A model generated the notes under the pieces. The model saw nothing but the letters and a program-made list of their open reading frames with translations. It was not told the origin of the DNA and searched no databases. DNA of 64,000 bases from Paraburkholderia ultramafica (GTDB lineage Bacteria > Pseudomonadota > Gammaproteobacteria > Burkholderiales > Burkholderiaceae). Location: assembly GCF_902859915.1 (NCBI RefSeq), contig NZ_CADIKK010000001.1:62001-126000 (forward strand). The letters run 5' to 3'. Shown piece after piece: positions 53,526-62,853 of the stretch (positions within the stretch are counted from its first letter, which is position 1; each line of letters begins with the position of its first letter). The position numbers were made by a program, and so were the translations under genes.

Positions 53526-54293
53526 TTAGACGCGCCCGAAGTTAGCCGATGCGAACGCCCAGTTCAGGTGACGCGAGACGGTTGCCACGAGGTAGTCTGG
53601 ACGGCGATTCTGATAGTCGAGATAGTACGCATGCTCCCAAACGTCGACGGTCAGGAGCGGCACAAGACCTCGCGTCAACGGCGTTTCCGCATTTGCTGTC
53701 TTGATCACTGCAAGCTCGCCGCGATCGACAACGAGCCATCCCCAGCCGCTGCCGAATTGCGACGCCGAGGTTGTCACGAGAACTTTCGACAGCGCCTCGA
53801 TTGAACCAAACTTGCGTTCGATCGCTGCCTGAAGTTGCGCGCTGGGCGCGGTCGCGGCGGGACTCAGCGAACTCCAGTAGAAATTGTGATTCCACGCCTG
53901 CGCCGCGTTGCTGAACACGTCGGCAAGCGTGGGCTGATCGTGCGACTGCATGATGATCTGTTCGAGCGACGCCTGCTCGAGCGGCGTGCCGGCCAGCAGC
54001 TTGTGCAGATTGTCGAAGTACGCCCGATGATGCTTGCCGTAATGAATCCCCACCGTGCGCGCAGAGATAGTCGGCTCGAGCGCATTTTCCGCGTACGGCA
54101 GCGGCGGCAGCGTTTGCGGCGAATCGCCAGGATGGGCGGGAACGATGCCCGCCATCGGCTTCGAGTCGGTTTGCAGGCCAGCCGATGAATCCAGCGTCGT
54201 ATTGCCGAACGCGAACCTGGAGAGCGCGATACCGATTGAGGCCAGCGATCCGGTTGCAATCAGGCGACGGCGGGAGATGAGTGATTTAAGCAT
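53526..54293 (-). CDS. Exported Fe/Mn superoxide dismutase
   Basis: A 255-residue Fe/Mn-family dismutase that converts superoxide to peroxide and oxygen. The four metal ligands are in place: His in VGIHYGKHHRAY, His in AQAWNHNFYW, and Asp and His in VDVWEHAYYLDYQNRR. Unlike the cytoplasmic enzyme it carries an N-terminal twin-arginine leader (SRRRLIATGSLASIGIALS), so it should be folded with its metal and then exported to the periplasm by Tat. I start at 54293. Together with the catalase-like protein it suggests periplasmic oxidative defence. Confidence 0.92.
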   Translation of the reverse strand: MLKSLISRRRLIATGSLASIGIALSRFAFGNTTLDSSAGLQTDSKPMAGIVPAHPGDSPQTLPPLPYAENALEPTISARTVGIHYGKHHRAYFDNLHKLLAGTPLEQASLEQIIMQSHDQPTLADVFSNAAQAWNHNFYWSSLSPAATAPSAQLQAAIERKFGSIEALSKVLVTTSASQFGSGWGWLVVDRGELAVIKTANAETPLTRGLVPLLTVDVWEHAYYLDYQNRRPDYLVATVSRHLNWAFASANFGRV

Positions 54294-54455
54294 AGCGAAC
54301 ACCGTAAGTGTGGAGAGAGCGCGCCCACCGTCCAATTGCCGGTCGGTCATGGCCGCCCACACATAACAGCTGAAGTCGCGCGGCTATTCCAATCGCGGCG
54401 CTGGATACGGAAAAGGAAGGGTTGCGGTGCTGCATGCCGCGTCGAGGATGACTGT

Positions 54456-54899
54456 CTAGTCCAACGGCACGGTAATAACAGCACGCCCTGCGGCACGTTT
54501 CACAAGTTCCGCGTGGTTGGATGGCTGGCCCCACCACCTTGCCATTCCACGCGGATTCCGGTGACCCAGCACAAGCAGGTCCGCGTTGAGCAAGCCGGCA
54601 TACCTGGCCATGTTATCGACCACGCTGCCTGCGGCAACATACCCGCGTGCAACCGTTCCACTCTCTGATAAATGATCCAGCGCTTCCTGCAGGGTCTGCT
54701 TTACCGCCCCTTCGATTTGCAGACACGCCACGTCCGACAAGTTTCCAAGACTGGAACCGATAGCCCAACCGAGATCCACTAACGACAGTACATGAACAGT
54801 AGCACTCAACGCATACGCTAAACGGCTAACGCGCAGCAACGCTGATCTTGATTCGGGTGATCCATCGTAGTAGACGAGCAGATTGTAGTGGTCAGGCAT
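54456..54899 (-). CDS. Universal stress protein (UspA) family
   Basis: A 147-residue single-domain UspA protein: the N-terminal strand YNLLVYYDGSPESRSALLR and the C-terminal ATP-binding-type loop GHRNPRGMARWWG. The GxxGx9G(S/T) pattern is only partly kept, so ATP binding is uncertain. Such proteins help survival in stress or hypoxia. It is divergent from the ArsR regulator. Confidence 0.9.
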   Translation of the reverse strand: MPDHYNLLVYYDGSPESRSALLRVSRLAYALSATVHVLSLVDLGWAIGSSLGNLSDVACLQIEGAVKQTLQEALDHLSESGTVARGYVAAGSVVDNMARYAGLLNADLLVLGHRNPRGMARWWGQPSNHAELVKRAAGRAVITVPLD

Positions 54900-55259
54900 A
54901 GGAACCTCGAGTTGCGCGACGAAGGGAGTTTCGCCGGATCTTTACCCTCCATAACGCTTTGCCTGGCGAGGTATTCCAGAAAGCGCAGTGCCTTTTGTCG
55001 CCGGCGGCTGGCGCACGTACTAATGCACGTTCATCAAGGCGGCCGCCATTTTGGATTGGTTCGGTTTTCGGCGTTGCGTCTCCAAGAACACTCGACTCGT
55101 CCCGTTTATTTCACGCGAACACCTATCGCCCCCCTTGCCAGTAGTGCCTCCACCTATATCGTTAAATTCCGATATATAATTCGCACTGTAGCGATGCAGT
55201 TGCGTCGACGCCACCGGCGTCCCGCCTGCCGGTTGTTGAAACCCTTGAAACGAATCCCG
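54900..55259. other. Divergent region between the UspA and ArsR genes
   Basis: About 360 bases. It includes an AT-rich segment at 55150-55195 with an inverted repeat (listed separately) and a TATAAT-like run at 55174-55179. Frames continuing upstream from the ArsR start are open but not family-like. Confidence 0.5.
55155..55176. promoter_or_regulatory. ArsR-type operator candidate
   Basis: A perfect 7-base inverted repeat, TATATCG at 55155-55161 and CGATATA at 55170-55176, with an 8-base spacer. The size and AT-rich ends fit operators of ArsR/SmtB regulators. It overlaps a TATAAT-like -10 box and lies 84 bases before the ArsR start, so binding would repress the regulator and probably the reductase gene behind it. 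Confidence 0.65.
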
Positions 55260-55562
55260 ATGACGCCCGATATCGACGCGATCCACAAAGCGCTGGCCAA
55301 CCCGGTTCGCCGGGAGATTCTCGGCTGGCTGCGGGAGCCGTACGCGCATTTCGCCGATCAGGAGTTGCCGCTCGATCACGGCGTGTGTGCGGGCAAGATC
55401 GACGCGCGCTGCGGCCTGTCGCAGTCCACCGTGTCGGCGCATCTTGCGGCCTTGCAGCGCGCGGGGCTCGTCACGTCGAAGCGGGTCGGTCAATGGGTGT
55501 TTTTCAAGCGCAACGAGCCCGTCATCCAGGCGTTCCTCGAACATATGAACTCCAGGCTCTGA
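55260..55562 (+). CDS. ArsR family transcriptional regulator
   Basis: A 100-residue winged-helix regulator: IHKALANPVRREILGWL, LSQSTVSAHLAALQRAGLV as recognition helix, and VGQWVFFKRNEPVI as the wing. There are two cysteines between (GVCAGKIDARCGLS) that could sense thiol-reactive compounds or metals. It precedes an Old Yellow Enzyme gene by 86 bases on the same strand, the usual pairing for electrophile-responsive reductases. An alternative start at 55194 would add 22 residues. Confidence 0.92.
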   Translation: MTPDIDAIHKALANPVRREILGWLREPYAHFADQELPLDHGVCAGKIDARCGLSQSTVSAHLAALQRAGLVTSKRVGQWVFFKRNEPVIQAFLEHMNSRL

Positions 55563-55648
55563 GCGCTTCATTCGCGTCGCCGCGCGCTTCTTTCATCACG
55601 TTGTTTTTTTCAGGCTCGGGCCGCGCCCGCCGCCAAAGGTGAACTCTT

Positions 55649-56710
55649 ATGCCGACTCTTTTCGATCCGCTGCAAATTGGCGATATCACGTTGTCGAACC
55701 GCATCATCATGGCGCCGCTCACGCGTCAACGCGCCGAAGACATTCGCGTGCCGAACGCGCTGATGGCGAGGTACTACGCCGAGCGCGCGACGGCCGGCCT
55801 GATCATCAGCGAAGCCACCTCGGTCACGCCGCAAGGCGTCGGCTATGCGGAAACGCCGGGCATCTGGTCGCAGGAGCAGGTCGAAGGCTGGAAGCTCGTC
55901 ACGAACGCCGTGCATGCCGCCGGCGGCAAGATCTTCCTGCAACTGTGGCACGTCGGCCGTATTTCGGACCCGCTGTTCCTGAACGGCGATCTGCCGGTCG
56001 CGCCGAGCGCGATCGCGGCGCAAGGTCACGTGAGCCTCGTGCGTCCGGAGCGTCCGTACGTGACACCGCGCGCGCTGGAACTCGATGAAATCGCCGGCGT
56101 GGTTGAAGCATTCCGCAAAGGCGCGGAAAACGCCAAGGCGGCGGGTTTTGACGGCGTTGAAGTGCACGGCGCGAACGGCTATCTGCTCGACCAGTTCCTG
56201 CAGGACAGCACCAACAAGCGTACCGATGCATACGGTGGCCCGATCGAGAATCGCGCGCGTCTGCTGCTCGAAATCACCGACGCATGTATCGGCGTGTGGG
56301 GCGCGAACCGTGTCGGCGTGCACCTCGCACCGCGCCGCGACGCGCACGCGATGGGCGATTCGGACCCGGCCGGCACCTTCGGTTATGTGGCCCGCGAACT
56401 CGGCAAGCGCAAGATCGCGTTCATCGCCGCGCGCGAATCGCTCGGCGACGACCGCCTCGGCCCGCAACTGAAGCAGGCATTCGGCGGCCCGTACATCGCG
56501 AACGAAAAGTTCACCAGGGAAACCGCGCAGCAGGTGCTCGACGCGGGTGAAGCGGACGCGGTGGCATGGGGTCAACTGTTCATCGCCAATCCGGATCTGG
56601 TGCGCCGCTTCGCGACGAACGCGCCGTTGAACAAGCCGAATCCGGCGACCTACTATGCACGCGGCGAAGCCGGTTACGTGGACTATCCGACGCTGGAAGC
56701 GGTGGAATAA
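55649..56710 (+). CDS. Old Yellow Enzyme family alkene reductase
   Basis: A 353-residue FMN-dependent reductase of the NemA/OYE type, reducing activated C=C bonds or nitro groups with NAD(P)H. The start FDPLQIGDITLSNRIIMAPL, the FMN-site Trp-His region LQLWHVGRIS, the substrate-binding pair in VEVHGANGYLLDQFL and the C-terminal DAVAWGQLFIANPDL are typical. Probably co-transcribed with the ArsR regulator upstream. A strong terminator follows. Confidence 0.95.
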   Translation: MPTLFDPLQIGDITLSNRIIMAPLTRQRAEDIRVPNALMARYYAERATAGLIISEATSVTPQGVGYAETPGIWSQEQVEGWKLVTNAVHAAGGKIFLQLWHVGRISDPLFLNGDLPVAPSAIAAQGHVSLVRPERPYVTPRALELDEIAGVVEAFRKGAENAKAAGFDGVEVHGANGYLLDQFLQDSTNKRTDAYGGPIENRARLLLEITDACIGVWGANRVGVHLAPRRDAHAMGDSDPAGTFGYVARELGKRKIAFIAARESLGDDRLGPQLKQAFGGPYIANEKFTRETAQQVLDAGEADAVAWGQLFIANPDLVRRFATNAPLNKPNPATYYARGEAGYVDYPTLEAVE

Positions 56711-56826
56711 GCGGCCACGCGTGCTGAGCAACGCAGTGCAATGCGCTGCGTAGTCAGCTCAGGCCGAGCCGCTTCGTTAAAGTTAAAGCGGCGCATGAAT
56801 CGCAGTACGCTGTAAAACCGCGCGGC

Positions 56827-56873
56827 GGGTATGACCGAACGATATTTCGGTCATACCCGACGCGCTTTTTTTT
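56827..56873 (+). terminator. Rho-independent terminator after the reductase gene
   Basis: A perfect 13-base stem, GGGTATGACCGAA at 56827-56839 and its complement at 56846-56858, with a six-base loop, followed by CGACGCGC and eight T residues at 56866-56873. It ends the ArsR-reductase transcript. Confidence 0.9.
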
Positions 56874-56945
56874 GCCCGCTGCCGGTTCACCCGCATGCCG
56901 CGCACGACAAGCACAAACTCAGCAGGCACGCTTGAACCCCACACG

Positions 56946-57473
56946 TCACGCAAGATCACGCCGCATGAACACGCGCTTCGATTCGTCGAGCCCTTGCGCG
57001 ATATGCGCGTCGCGCCGCGCGATCAGCGCCACGTCGAGTTCGGCTTCTTCGATATCGCGAAACCCAAGCCGACGATAGTACGGCGCGTTCCACGGCACCT
57101 CGCGATACGTCGACAGGATGAGTTGCATCAGTTGCCGCGTGCGCGCGAGTTGCGCGACCTGTTCGATCAGCGCCGCGCCGATGCGCCGCCCGGCATGCGA
57201 GGTCAGCACGTCGAGTTCCTGAACATAGATGCGCGTGGGCTGCGGCTCGAACATCACGAAGCCGGCGCACGCCGCATCGGCGTCCACGGCGACGATGATC
57301 TCGCGCGCGGCGATCTTGCGCTCGACGAGCGCCAGCACCATCGGCGGCGCATCGGCGATACCGGTCATGCCGACGCTGACAAAGCGCTGGCCCGCTTCGA
57401 ATTCGATCGTACGAATCGCGCTTGCATCGTGCGCTGCGGCAAAACGGAAGGTGACAGTGGGTGCGTGCTGCAT
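56946..57473 (-). CDS. GNAT family N-acetyltransferase
   Basis: A 175-residue acetyltransferase. Strand-helix order is that of GNAT, with acetyl-CoA loop RRIGAALIEQVAQLAR near residue 105, EIIVAVDADAACAGFVMF before it, and YYRRLGFRDIEEAEL near the end. The substrate cannot be told. I start at 57473 (MQHAPTV), because upstream codons are arginine-rich and not family-like. Confidence 0.9.
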   Translation of the reverse strand: MQHAPTVTFRFAAAHDASAIRTIEFEAGQRFVSVGMTGIADAPPMVLALVERKIAAREIIVAVDADAACAGFVMFEPQPTRIYVQELDVLTSHAGRRIGAALIEQVAQLARTRQLMQLILSTYREVPWNAPYYRRLGFRDIEEAELDVALIARRDAHIAQGLDESKRVFMRRDLA

Positions 57474-57628
57474 GGCGTTTCGAAGTGTGCGCCGGCTGCG
57501 TGGTCGCCGCATGCCGGCCGTCATGGTTGAAAACACTGCCCGATATTGACATCCCAATCGACAAATAGACAAGTGCACGCGCCGCCACGGGACTACACTC
57601 CTGACATCTGATTCCCCTTCGGCCCAAG

Positions 57629-58276
57629 ATGGACCTCCTGAATCTGCTGCAGGTCGCGCTGCACCTCGACCAGCACCTGAACGCCCTGATCGGGCAATTC
57701 GGCACCGGCGTGTACGCGCTGCTGTTTCTCGTCGTGTTCGTCGAATACGGCTTCCTGCCGTTGTTCTTCCTGCCCGGCGATCCGCTGATTTTCATTTGCG
57801 GCGCGCTTGCGGCCACGGGCGCGCTGAATGCGTGGATCGTGGTTCCCGTGCTGTTCGTGGCGACGGTGGGCGGCAGCATCGTCGGTTATGCGCTCGGCCA
57901 TGCAGTCGGCGAAAAAGTCTATACCGCCGACTATCGCTGGCTCAACAAGCGTGCGCTGCGTAAAGCGCACGATTTCAGCGAGGCACGCGGCGGCCTGACC
58001 TTTCTGCTGTCGCCGTTCATCGCCGTGGTGCGCACCTTCGCGCCGTTCGTCGCGGGCGTCTCGCGCATGACGTTCTCGCGTTTCGTGTGGCTGGTCAGCG
58101 CCGGCGCGGCGATATGGGTCGTGTCGCTGATGGCGGCCGGCTTCCTGTTCGGCAACATGCCGATGGTGCGCGAACATATGAGTTCGATCGTGTTGCTGGG
58201 CATTCTGCTCGGCGGCGCGATGTTGCTCGGCGGTACGGCGTGGCGCGTGGTCCACCGGCGCCTGCGCGCCGACTGA
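57629..58276 (+). CDS. DedA family (VTT domain) membrane protein
   Basis: A 215-residue inner-membrane protein. The DedA signature is seen as VEYGFLPLFFLPGDPLIFICG and, later, RGGLTFLLSPFIAVVRTFAPFVAG, where the conserved Arg and the re-entrant loop lie; the typical G-R-F-x-P is here SPFIAVVRTFAPF. DedA proteins act as lipid flippases or in proton-motive-force maintenance. It is divergent from the GNAT gene. Confidence 0.92.
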   Translation: MDLLNLLQVALHLDQHLNALIGQFGTGVYALLFLVVFVEYGFLPLFFLPGDPLIFICGALAATGALNAWIVVPVLFVATVGGSIVGYALGHAVGEKVYTADYRWLNKRALRKAHDFSEARGGLTFLLSPFIAVVRTFAPFVAGVSRMTFSRFVWLVSAGAAIWVVSLMAAGFLFGNMPMVREHMSSIVLLGILLGGAMLLGGTAWRVVHRRLRAD

Positions 58277-58371
58277 GTTCGCCAGGATCGCCGAAATCGC
58301 CGGGATCGTCATCACGCCATCTGTGCTGCGGGACTTCGCGTTGGCGCCGCCAACTTGACTCGAGCGATATA

Positions 58372-58386
58372 CGAAGGTAACCTTCG
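58372..58386. promoter_or_regulatory. Palindrome upstream of the MarR gene, operator candidate
   Basis: CGAAGGTAACCTTCG at 58372-58386 is a perfect odd-length palindrome with 7-base arms. A second AACCTTC half site follows at 58391-58397. It lies 26 bases before the MarR ATG, next to a TTGACT at 58355, so binding there would repress the operon. Confidence 0.55.
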
Positions 58387-58412
58387 CAGGCAACCTTCAC
58401 ATCTGCCATCGT

Positions 58413-58865
58413 ATGAGCAAGAATGCCCTTCCGGCTGAACCCGACGCGCTGCACGCGATGGCGGAAGACCTGCGCGTGCTGGTCGGCAAGCTGCGCCGCC
58501 GTTTGCGCGAAGAGTCCCACGTGGGCGATTTCACGCCTACGCAGGTGCAGGTACTCGGTCTGCTGGAGCGCGAAGGTCCAGCCACGGTCACGGCGCTCGC
58601 ACGCGCTCAGGGCATGCGCTCGCAATCCATGGGCGAAACACTGTCGATTCTGAAGGCCGCCGGGCTCGTCAGCGGCGCGCCCGACCCGAATGACGGCCGA
58701 CAGACGGTTCTCTCCCTCACCCCAGCCTTTCGCAAGAAAATCAAGGCGAGCCGGGCGGCACGCGAAGACTGGCTGTTTCGCACCATCCAGACCCGCTTCT
58801 CGGCGGCCGAACAGCAACAACTCGCAATTGGCGTCGACTTGCTCAAACGCCTGATCGACTCGTAA
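58413..58865 (+). CDS. MarR family transcriptional regulator
   Basis: A 150-residue winged-helix regulator with the MarR core VQVLGLLEREGPATVTALARAQGMRSQSMGETL and a wing SGAPDPNDGRQTVLSLT. It probably controls itself and the isochorismatase-like gene that starts 16 bases further on with its own AGGAG site, and once also an MFS exporter of which only a remnant is left. Confidence 0.93.
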   Translation: MSKNALPAEPDALHAMAEDLRVLVGKLRRRLREESHVGDFTPTQVQVLGLLEREGPATVTALARAQGMRSQSMGETLSILKAAGLVSGAPDPNDGRQTVLSLTPAFRKKIKASRAAREDWLFRTIQTRFSAAEQQQLAIGVDLLKRLIDS

Positions 58866-58881
58866 CTCGCAGGAGTACCCC

Positions 58882-59445
58882 ATGGCACTCACCACACTTG
58901 ATGCAAAGACCGCACTGGTCGTCATTGATTTGCAGCGCGGCATCGTCGCATTGCCCACGGTTCATCCCGCGAGCGAAATCGTCCAACGCTCGGTCGTGTT
59001 GCTCGACGCGTTTCGCCGTCACGGCCTGCCCGTGGTGCTCGTCAACGTCGCCGCGGGCGCGCCGGGCCGCACGGACCAGGGGCGCCATACCGGCGACTTC
59101 CCCGCCGGCTTCGCGGATCTGTTGCCCGAGTTGAAGCAGCAGCCGTCGGATCATCTGGTGACCAAGCGCACCTGGGGCGCGTTCACCAACACGGACCTCG
59201 CAGCGTATCTGCGCGAGCAAGGCGTCACGCAAGTGGTGCTGGTAGGCGTCGCGACCAGCATCGGCGTGGAATCCACCGCGCGTTACGCAAGCGAACTCGG
59301 ACTGAACGTCACGCTCGTCGTCGACGCGATGACCGACATGAATGCGGACGCGCACGCCAACAGCATCACGCGCATCTTCCCGCGCCTGGGCGAAACCGGC
59401 ACGACGCAGGAAGTCCTCGATCTGCTCGAGAGCTCGCGCGCATGA
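58882..59445 (+). CDS. Isochorismatase-fold hydrolase lacking the nucleophilic cysteine
   Basis: A 187-residue protein of the isochorismatase/cysteine hydrolase superfamily. The catalytic Asp is in VVIDLQRGIV and the Lys in VTKRTWGAF, but the position of the nucleophilic Cys in the usual TxxCVExTAR block reads TSIGVESTAR, so glycine replaces it. True isochorismatases also lack this Cys, and nicotinamidase-like amidases need it. So an amidase role is unlikely. It is co-transcribed with the MarR regulator. Confidence 0.88.
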   Translation: MALTTLDAKTALVVIDLQRGIVALPTVHPASEIVQRSVVLLDAFRRHGLPVVLVNVAAGAPGRTDQGRHTGDFPAGFADLLPELKQQPSDHLVTKRTWGAFTNTDLAAYLREQGVTQVVLVGVATSIGVESTARYASELGLNVTLVVDAMTDMNADAHANSITRIFPRLGETGTTQEVLDLLESSRA

Positions 59446-59509
59446 AAGCGCGCATGTGCGCACGCGCCAGCCTGCCCGCCGCCGGCTCCCTGCAAAGGAG
59501 AACCATCCG

Positions 59510-59784
59510 GTGACAGGCACGTTCCGTTCGCTGCGCAATTTCAATTACCGGGTCTGGGCGAGTGGCGCGATCGTCTCCAACGTTTTGCGCCGGCGCTCGT
59601 CGGGCTGTTTTATCTGATGACGTACCGCCAGTTGCGCGTGTATGTCGAAAGCCGACGGCTGCGCTACAGCATCGACGATCCACGGCCGGCGGCGTCCGCG
59701 GCGGCCTCTTACATCGGCCCGGTTGCCGCGGTGCAGAGCGCCGTTCTGAGCGAAGCGGAAGAAGACACTTCTCCGAGCGTCTAA
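59510..59784 (+). pseudogene. Remnant of an MFS transporter gene
   Basis: A GTG at 59510, with AAAGGAG nine bases upstream, opens TGTFRSLRNFNYRVWASGAIVSN, the usual N-terminus of EntS-type MFS exporters. After about 24 codons the homology ends and the frame stops at 59617. A second frame then reads FAPALVGLFYLMTYRQLR and a polar tail to a TAA at 59782. This looks like an internal deletion of roughly the whole transporter core with a frameshift. It is surely inactive. Confidence 0.65.
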
Positions 59785-59808
59785 GCGACGCCGCCGGCTC
59801 GATGCAAA

Positions 59809-59840
59809 AAAGCCGCGCCTGAAGAATCAGGCGCGGCTTT
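59809..59840 (-). terminator. Rho-independent terminator of mmsA
   Basis: A perfect 14-base stem, AAAGCCGCGCCTGA at 59809-59822 and its complement at 59827-59840, with loop AGAA. On the minus strand it is followed by a run of T residues (AAAAAA on the plus strand from 59806), so it ends mmsA 30 bases after the stop. It may also work weakly for the plus strand. Confidence 0.9.
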
Positions 59841-59869
59841 GTCATTGCAGCACAGCGCTGCACGACGAC

Positions 59870-61393
59870 TTACTTCGCGACCGGCATCGTGAATTCGGCG
59901 CCCTTCGCGATACTGTCCGGCCAGCGCTGCATGATGCTCTTGTAGCGGGTATAGAAACGCACGCCCTCTTCACCGTACGCATGGTGATCGCCGAACAGCG
60001 AACGCTTCCAGCCGCCGAACGAGTGCCACGCCATCGGCACCGGAATCGGCACGTTGATGCCGACCATGCCCACCTGAATCTGCCGGCCGAACGCACGCGC
60101 GACGCCGCCGTCGGAGGTGAAGAGCGACACGCCGTTGCCGAACTCGTGCGCGTTGATCAACTCGACCGCGCTCGCGAAGTCGGGCACCCGCACCACCGCC
60201 AGCACCGGGCCGAAGATCTCTTCCTGGTAGATCTTCATCTGCGTGCCGACATGGTCGAACAGCGTGCCGCCGATGAAGAAGCCCGCCTCGCCCGCCACCG
60301 GATGCGCGCGGCCATCGACGATCAGCTGCGCGCCTTCCGCCTCGCCCGACGCGATATAGCCAGCCACCTTGGCCTTATGTTCGGCGGTAACCAACGGGCC
60401 CATCTCGGCATCGAGGTGCTCGCCGTTCTTGATGACGAGCGATTTGACGCGCGGCACCAGCTTGTCGATCAGTTGATCGGCGACATTGCCGACCGCCACC
60501 GCCACCGAGATCGCCATGCAGCGCTCGCCCGCCGAACCGTATGCGGCGCCGATCAGCGCATCGACGGCCTGGTCGAGATCGGCGTCCGGCATCACGACCA
60601 GGTGATTCTTCGCCCCGCCCAACGCCTGCACACGCTTGCCGTACTTCGACGCTTGCGTATGAATGTATTCGGCGATCGGCGTGGAGCCCACGAACGACAG
60701 CGCCGCGACGTCGGGGTGCTCGATCAGCGCATCCACGGCCATCTTGTCGCCGTTCACGACGTTGAACACGCCGTCCGGCAGACCGGCCTCCTTCAGCAAT
60801 TCGGCGATCCGCAGCGACGCCGACGGATCACGCTCCGACGGCTTCAGCACGAACGTGTTGCCGCACGCGAGCGCGACCGGGAACATCCACATCGGCACCA
60901 TCACCGGGAAATTAAACGGCGTGATACCCGCGACCACGCCCAGAGCCTGACGCAGATTCCAGTTGTCGATGCCGCCGCCGATCTGGTCGGTGAAGTCGGT
61001 CTTCAACAGGTTCGGAATGCCGCACGCGAACTCGACCACCTCGATGCCGCGCACCACTTCGCCTTGCGCATCCGTGAACACCTTGCCGTGTTCGCGCGTG
61101 ATCAGCATCGCCAGTTCGTCGTGATGCTGGTTCAGCAGCTCCTTGAACTTGAACAGAATGCGGGCGCGCTTGAGCGGCGCGGTTTCGCTCCACGCGGGAA
61201 ACGCGGCCTTCGCAGCCTTGACGGCCGCGTCCACCTCTTCAACCGATGCCAGCGCGACCGAGCCGGTCACCTTGCCGGTTGCGGGATTGAACACGTCCTT
61301 GAAGCGGCCGCTGGTCGGCTCAACCGGCGCGCCGCCGATGTAATGGCCCAGTTGCTGCACCGACAGCTTCGCTTGTTCGTTGGCTACATTCAT
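59870..61393 (-). CDS. mmsA: CoA-acylating methylmalonate-semialdehyde dehydrogenase
   Basis: A 507-residue aldehyde dehydrogenase of the MmsA type, oxidising methylmalonate or malonate semialdehyde to propionyl- or acetyl-CoA in valine, inositol and beta-alanine breakdown. [20 protein letters not shown] is diagnostic, [14 protein letters not shown] binds NAD, and the catalytic Cys is in [15 protein letters not shown] start at 61393, with AAGGA upstream; the longer frame adds residues with no counterpart in the family. The LysR gene upstream on the same strand may control it. Confidence 0.95.
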   Translation of the reverse strand: MNVANEQAKLSVQQLGHYIGGAPVEPTSGRFKDVFNPATGKVTGSVALASVEEVDAAVKAAKAAFPAWSETAPLKRARILFKFKELLNQHHDELAMLITREHGKVFTDAQGEVVRGIEVVEFACGIPNLLKTDFTDQIGGGIDNWNLRQALGVVAGITPFNFPVMVPMWMFPVALACGNTFVLKPSERDPSASLRIAELLKEAGLPDGVFNVVNGDKMAVDALIEHPDVAALSFVGSTPIAEYIHTQASKYGKRVQALGGAKNHLVVMPDADLDQAVDALIGAAYGSAGERCMAISVAVAVGNVADQLIDKLVPRVKSLVIKNGEHLDAEMGPLVTAEHKAKVAGYIASGEAEGAQLIVDGRAHPVAGEAGFFIGGTLFDHVGTQMKIYQEEIFGPVLAVVRVPDFASAVELINAHEFGNGVSLFTSDGGVARAFGRQIQVGMVGINVPIPVPMAWHSFGGWKRSLFGDHHAYGEEGVRFYTRYKSIMQRWPDSIAKGAEFTMPVAK

Positions 61394-61618
61394 GTCCTTA
61401 CCTCGGGTTCGGGATAGGCCTCGGGGCATCGCCACCGGCCGCAAGAAAATCAGATCGCACAGCGCGCGAGCGGCGATCCGCTTGCCGGCTGGCTCCATCA
61501 AGACCCGCCAACTGTATCGACGGCGCCGGTCATATTCCCGACACAGCGCAATAAAACCGCGCCTCACTGTATTGCTTTTTGCGTGGCAACTGTATTGGAG
61601 CGGGGGCCACCTGCCCGC

Positions 61619-62575
61619 TCAAAACCCACCCACGCCGCGCGTAACGAGCGCATACGGTCCACTCGTCAACTGCTCCTTGAGGAACTCGATGCACACCTGA
61701 ATCTTCGCCGACGACGACAGGCGCTCCGCCGTCACAGCCCACACATCGGCGGACTGCTGGTAGTCCGGCAACACCCGCACCAGTTCACCGGCGCGCAGGC
61801 TCTCGGCCACATCCCAGATCGACACCATCACCACGCCATAACCGTCCTTGGCCCACTGCACGACGATGTCGCTGAGATTCGACGCGACCGTGCCCGTCAC
61901 CTTCACGCTCTTTTCGCCATTCGGCCCGCTCAGACGCCAGACGCCGAAGCGATCATCGCGCCCGCGAAACAGCAGGCAGTCGTGCTGTGTCAGGTCGGCC
62001 AGATCGACCGGCGCGCCACGCCGTTCGAGATAAGCCGGCGATGCGCAAAGAATCCGCGCACTCTCCACCATCTTGTGCGCGATCAGGTGCGGCTCATGCA
62101 CCTCGCCCACGCGCACGTCGATATCGAAGTTCTCTCCGACCAGATCCGCACGCCGGTCCAGCAACTCCAGCCAGATCTCGAGATTCGGATGACGCTCGCG
62201 CAGCATCGCGAGAATCCGCGACACGTGTTTGCGGCCGAGCCGCAGACTCGTGCTGATGCGCAGCAGGCCGCGCAACTCGGTACGTCGATCGGCGAACGCG
62301 TCGGCCATGCCCTGCACGTCGTCAAGTATTTTCTGCGCCCACTGCAAAGCGGCTTCGCCGTCGGTCGTCACGCTGACCCGGCGCGTGGTGCGCTGGAACA
62401 GCTTCACGCCGAGACTGGCCTCCAGCATCGCGATCCGCTTGCTCACATGCGACGGCGACAAGCCCATTTCGGTCGATGCCGCGACGAAGCTGGCCCGCCG
62501 CGCGATATTGCAGAACAGCTGAAGATCGCGCAGGAACGACTCATTGCTGGCTGTGAGCGCATTCTGATTTTCCAT
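61619..62575 (-). CDS. LysR family transcriptional regulator
   Basis: A 318-residue LysR-type regulator: N-terminal winged helix (LQLFCNIARRASFVAASTEMGLSPS, then VSKRIAMLEASLGVKLFQRTTR) and a two-lobe effector-binding domain. It is divergent from the MHS transporter at 62854 across 278 bases and upstream of mmsA in the same direction. Control of the transporter is the more usual arrangement; control of mmsA is possible. Confidence 0.93.
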   Translation of the reverse strand: MENQNALTASNESFLRDLQLFCNIARRASFVAASTEMGLSPSHVSKRIAMLEASLGVKLFQRTTRRVSVTTDGEAALQWAQKILDDVQGMADAFADRRTELRGLLRISTSLRLGRKHVSRILAMLRERHPNLEIWLELLDRRADLVGENFDIDVRVGEVHEPHLIAHKMVESARILCASPAYLERRGAPVDLADLTQHDCLLFRGRDDRFGVWRLSGPNGEKSVKVTGTVASNLSDIVVQWAKDGYGVVMVSIWDVAESLRAGELVRVLPDYQQSADVWAVTAERLSSSAKIQVCIEFLKEQLTSGPYALVTRGVGGF

Positions 62576-62853
62576 CTGGTCGCATTGTGTCGGTGCAGAA
62601 GCACATTACCCTAGCCGTAACGAATTGATCGGGCAAGCCAGGGCAGATCGGGCTGAATGCTCCGGACACCCAGGCACTGGTTAACCCTCTGCCGCCGATC
62701 AGATCATCGCAACCGGTCAATGCCGCAGCGCGGCAACCGGCAAGGACTGGCGGCAGAGCGCCCAGGAAAGTCCTGGCTTGCATTGTTTCAATTTCGGTAC
62801 GCCAATGAGTCAGCCATAGAAGCTGACAAAAACATTTCTGTTCAGGAGACGAT

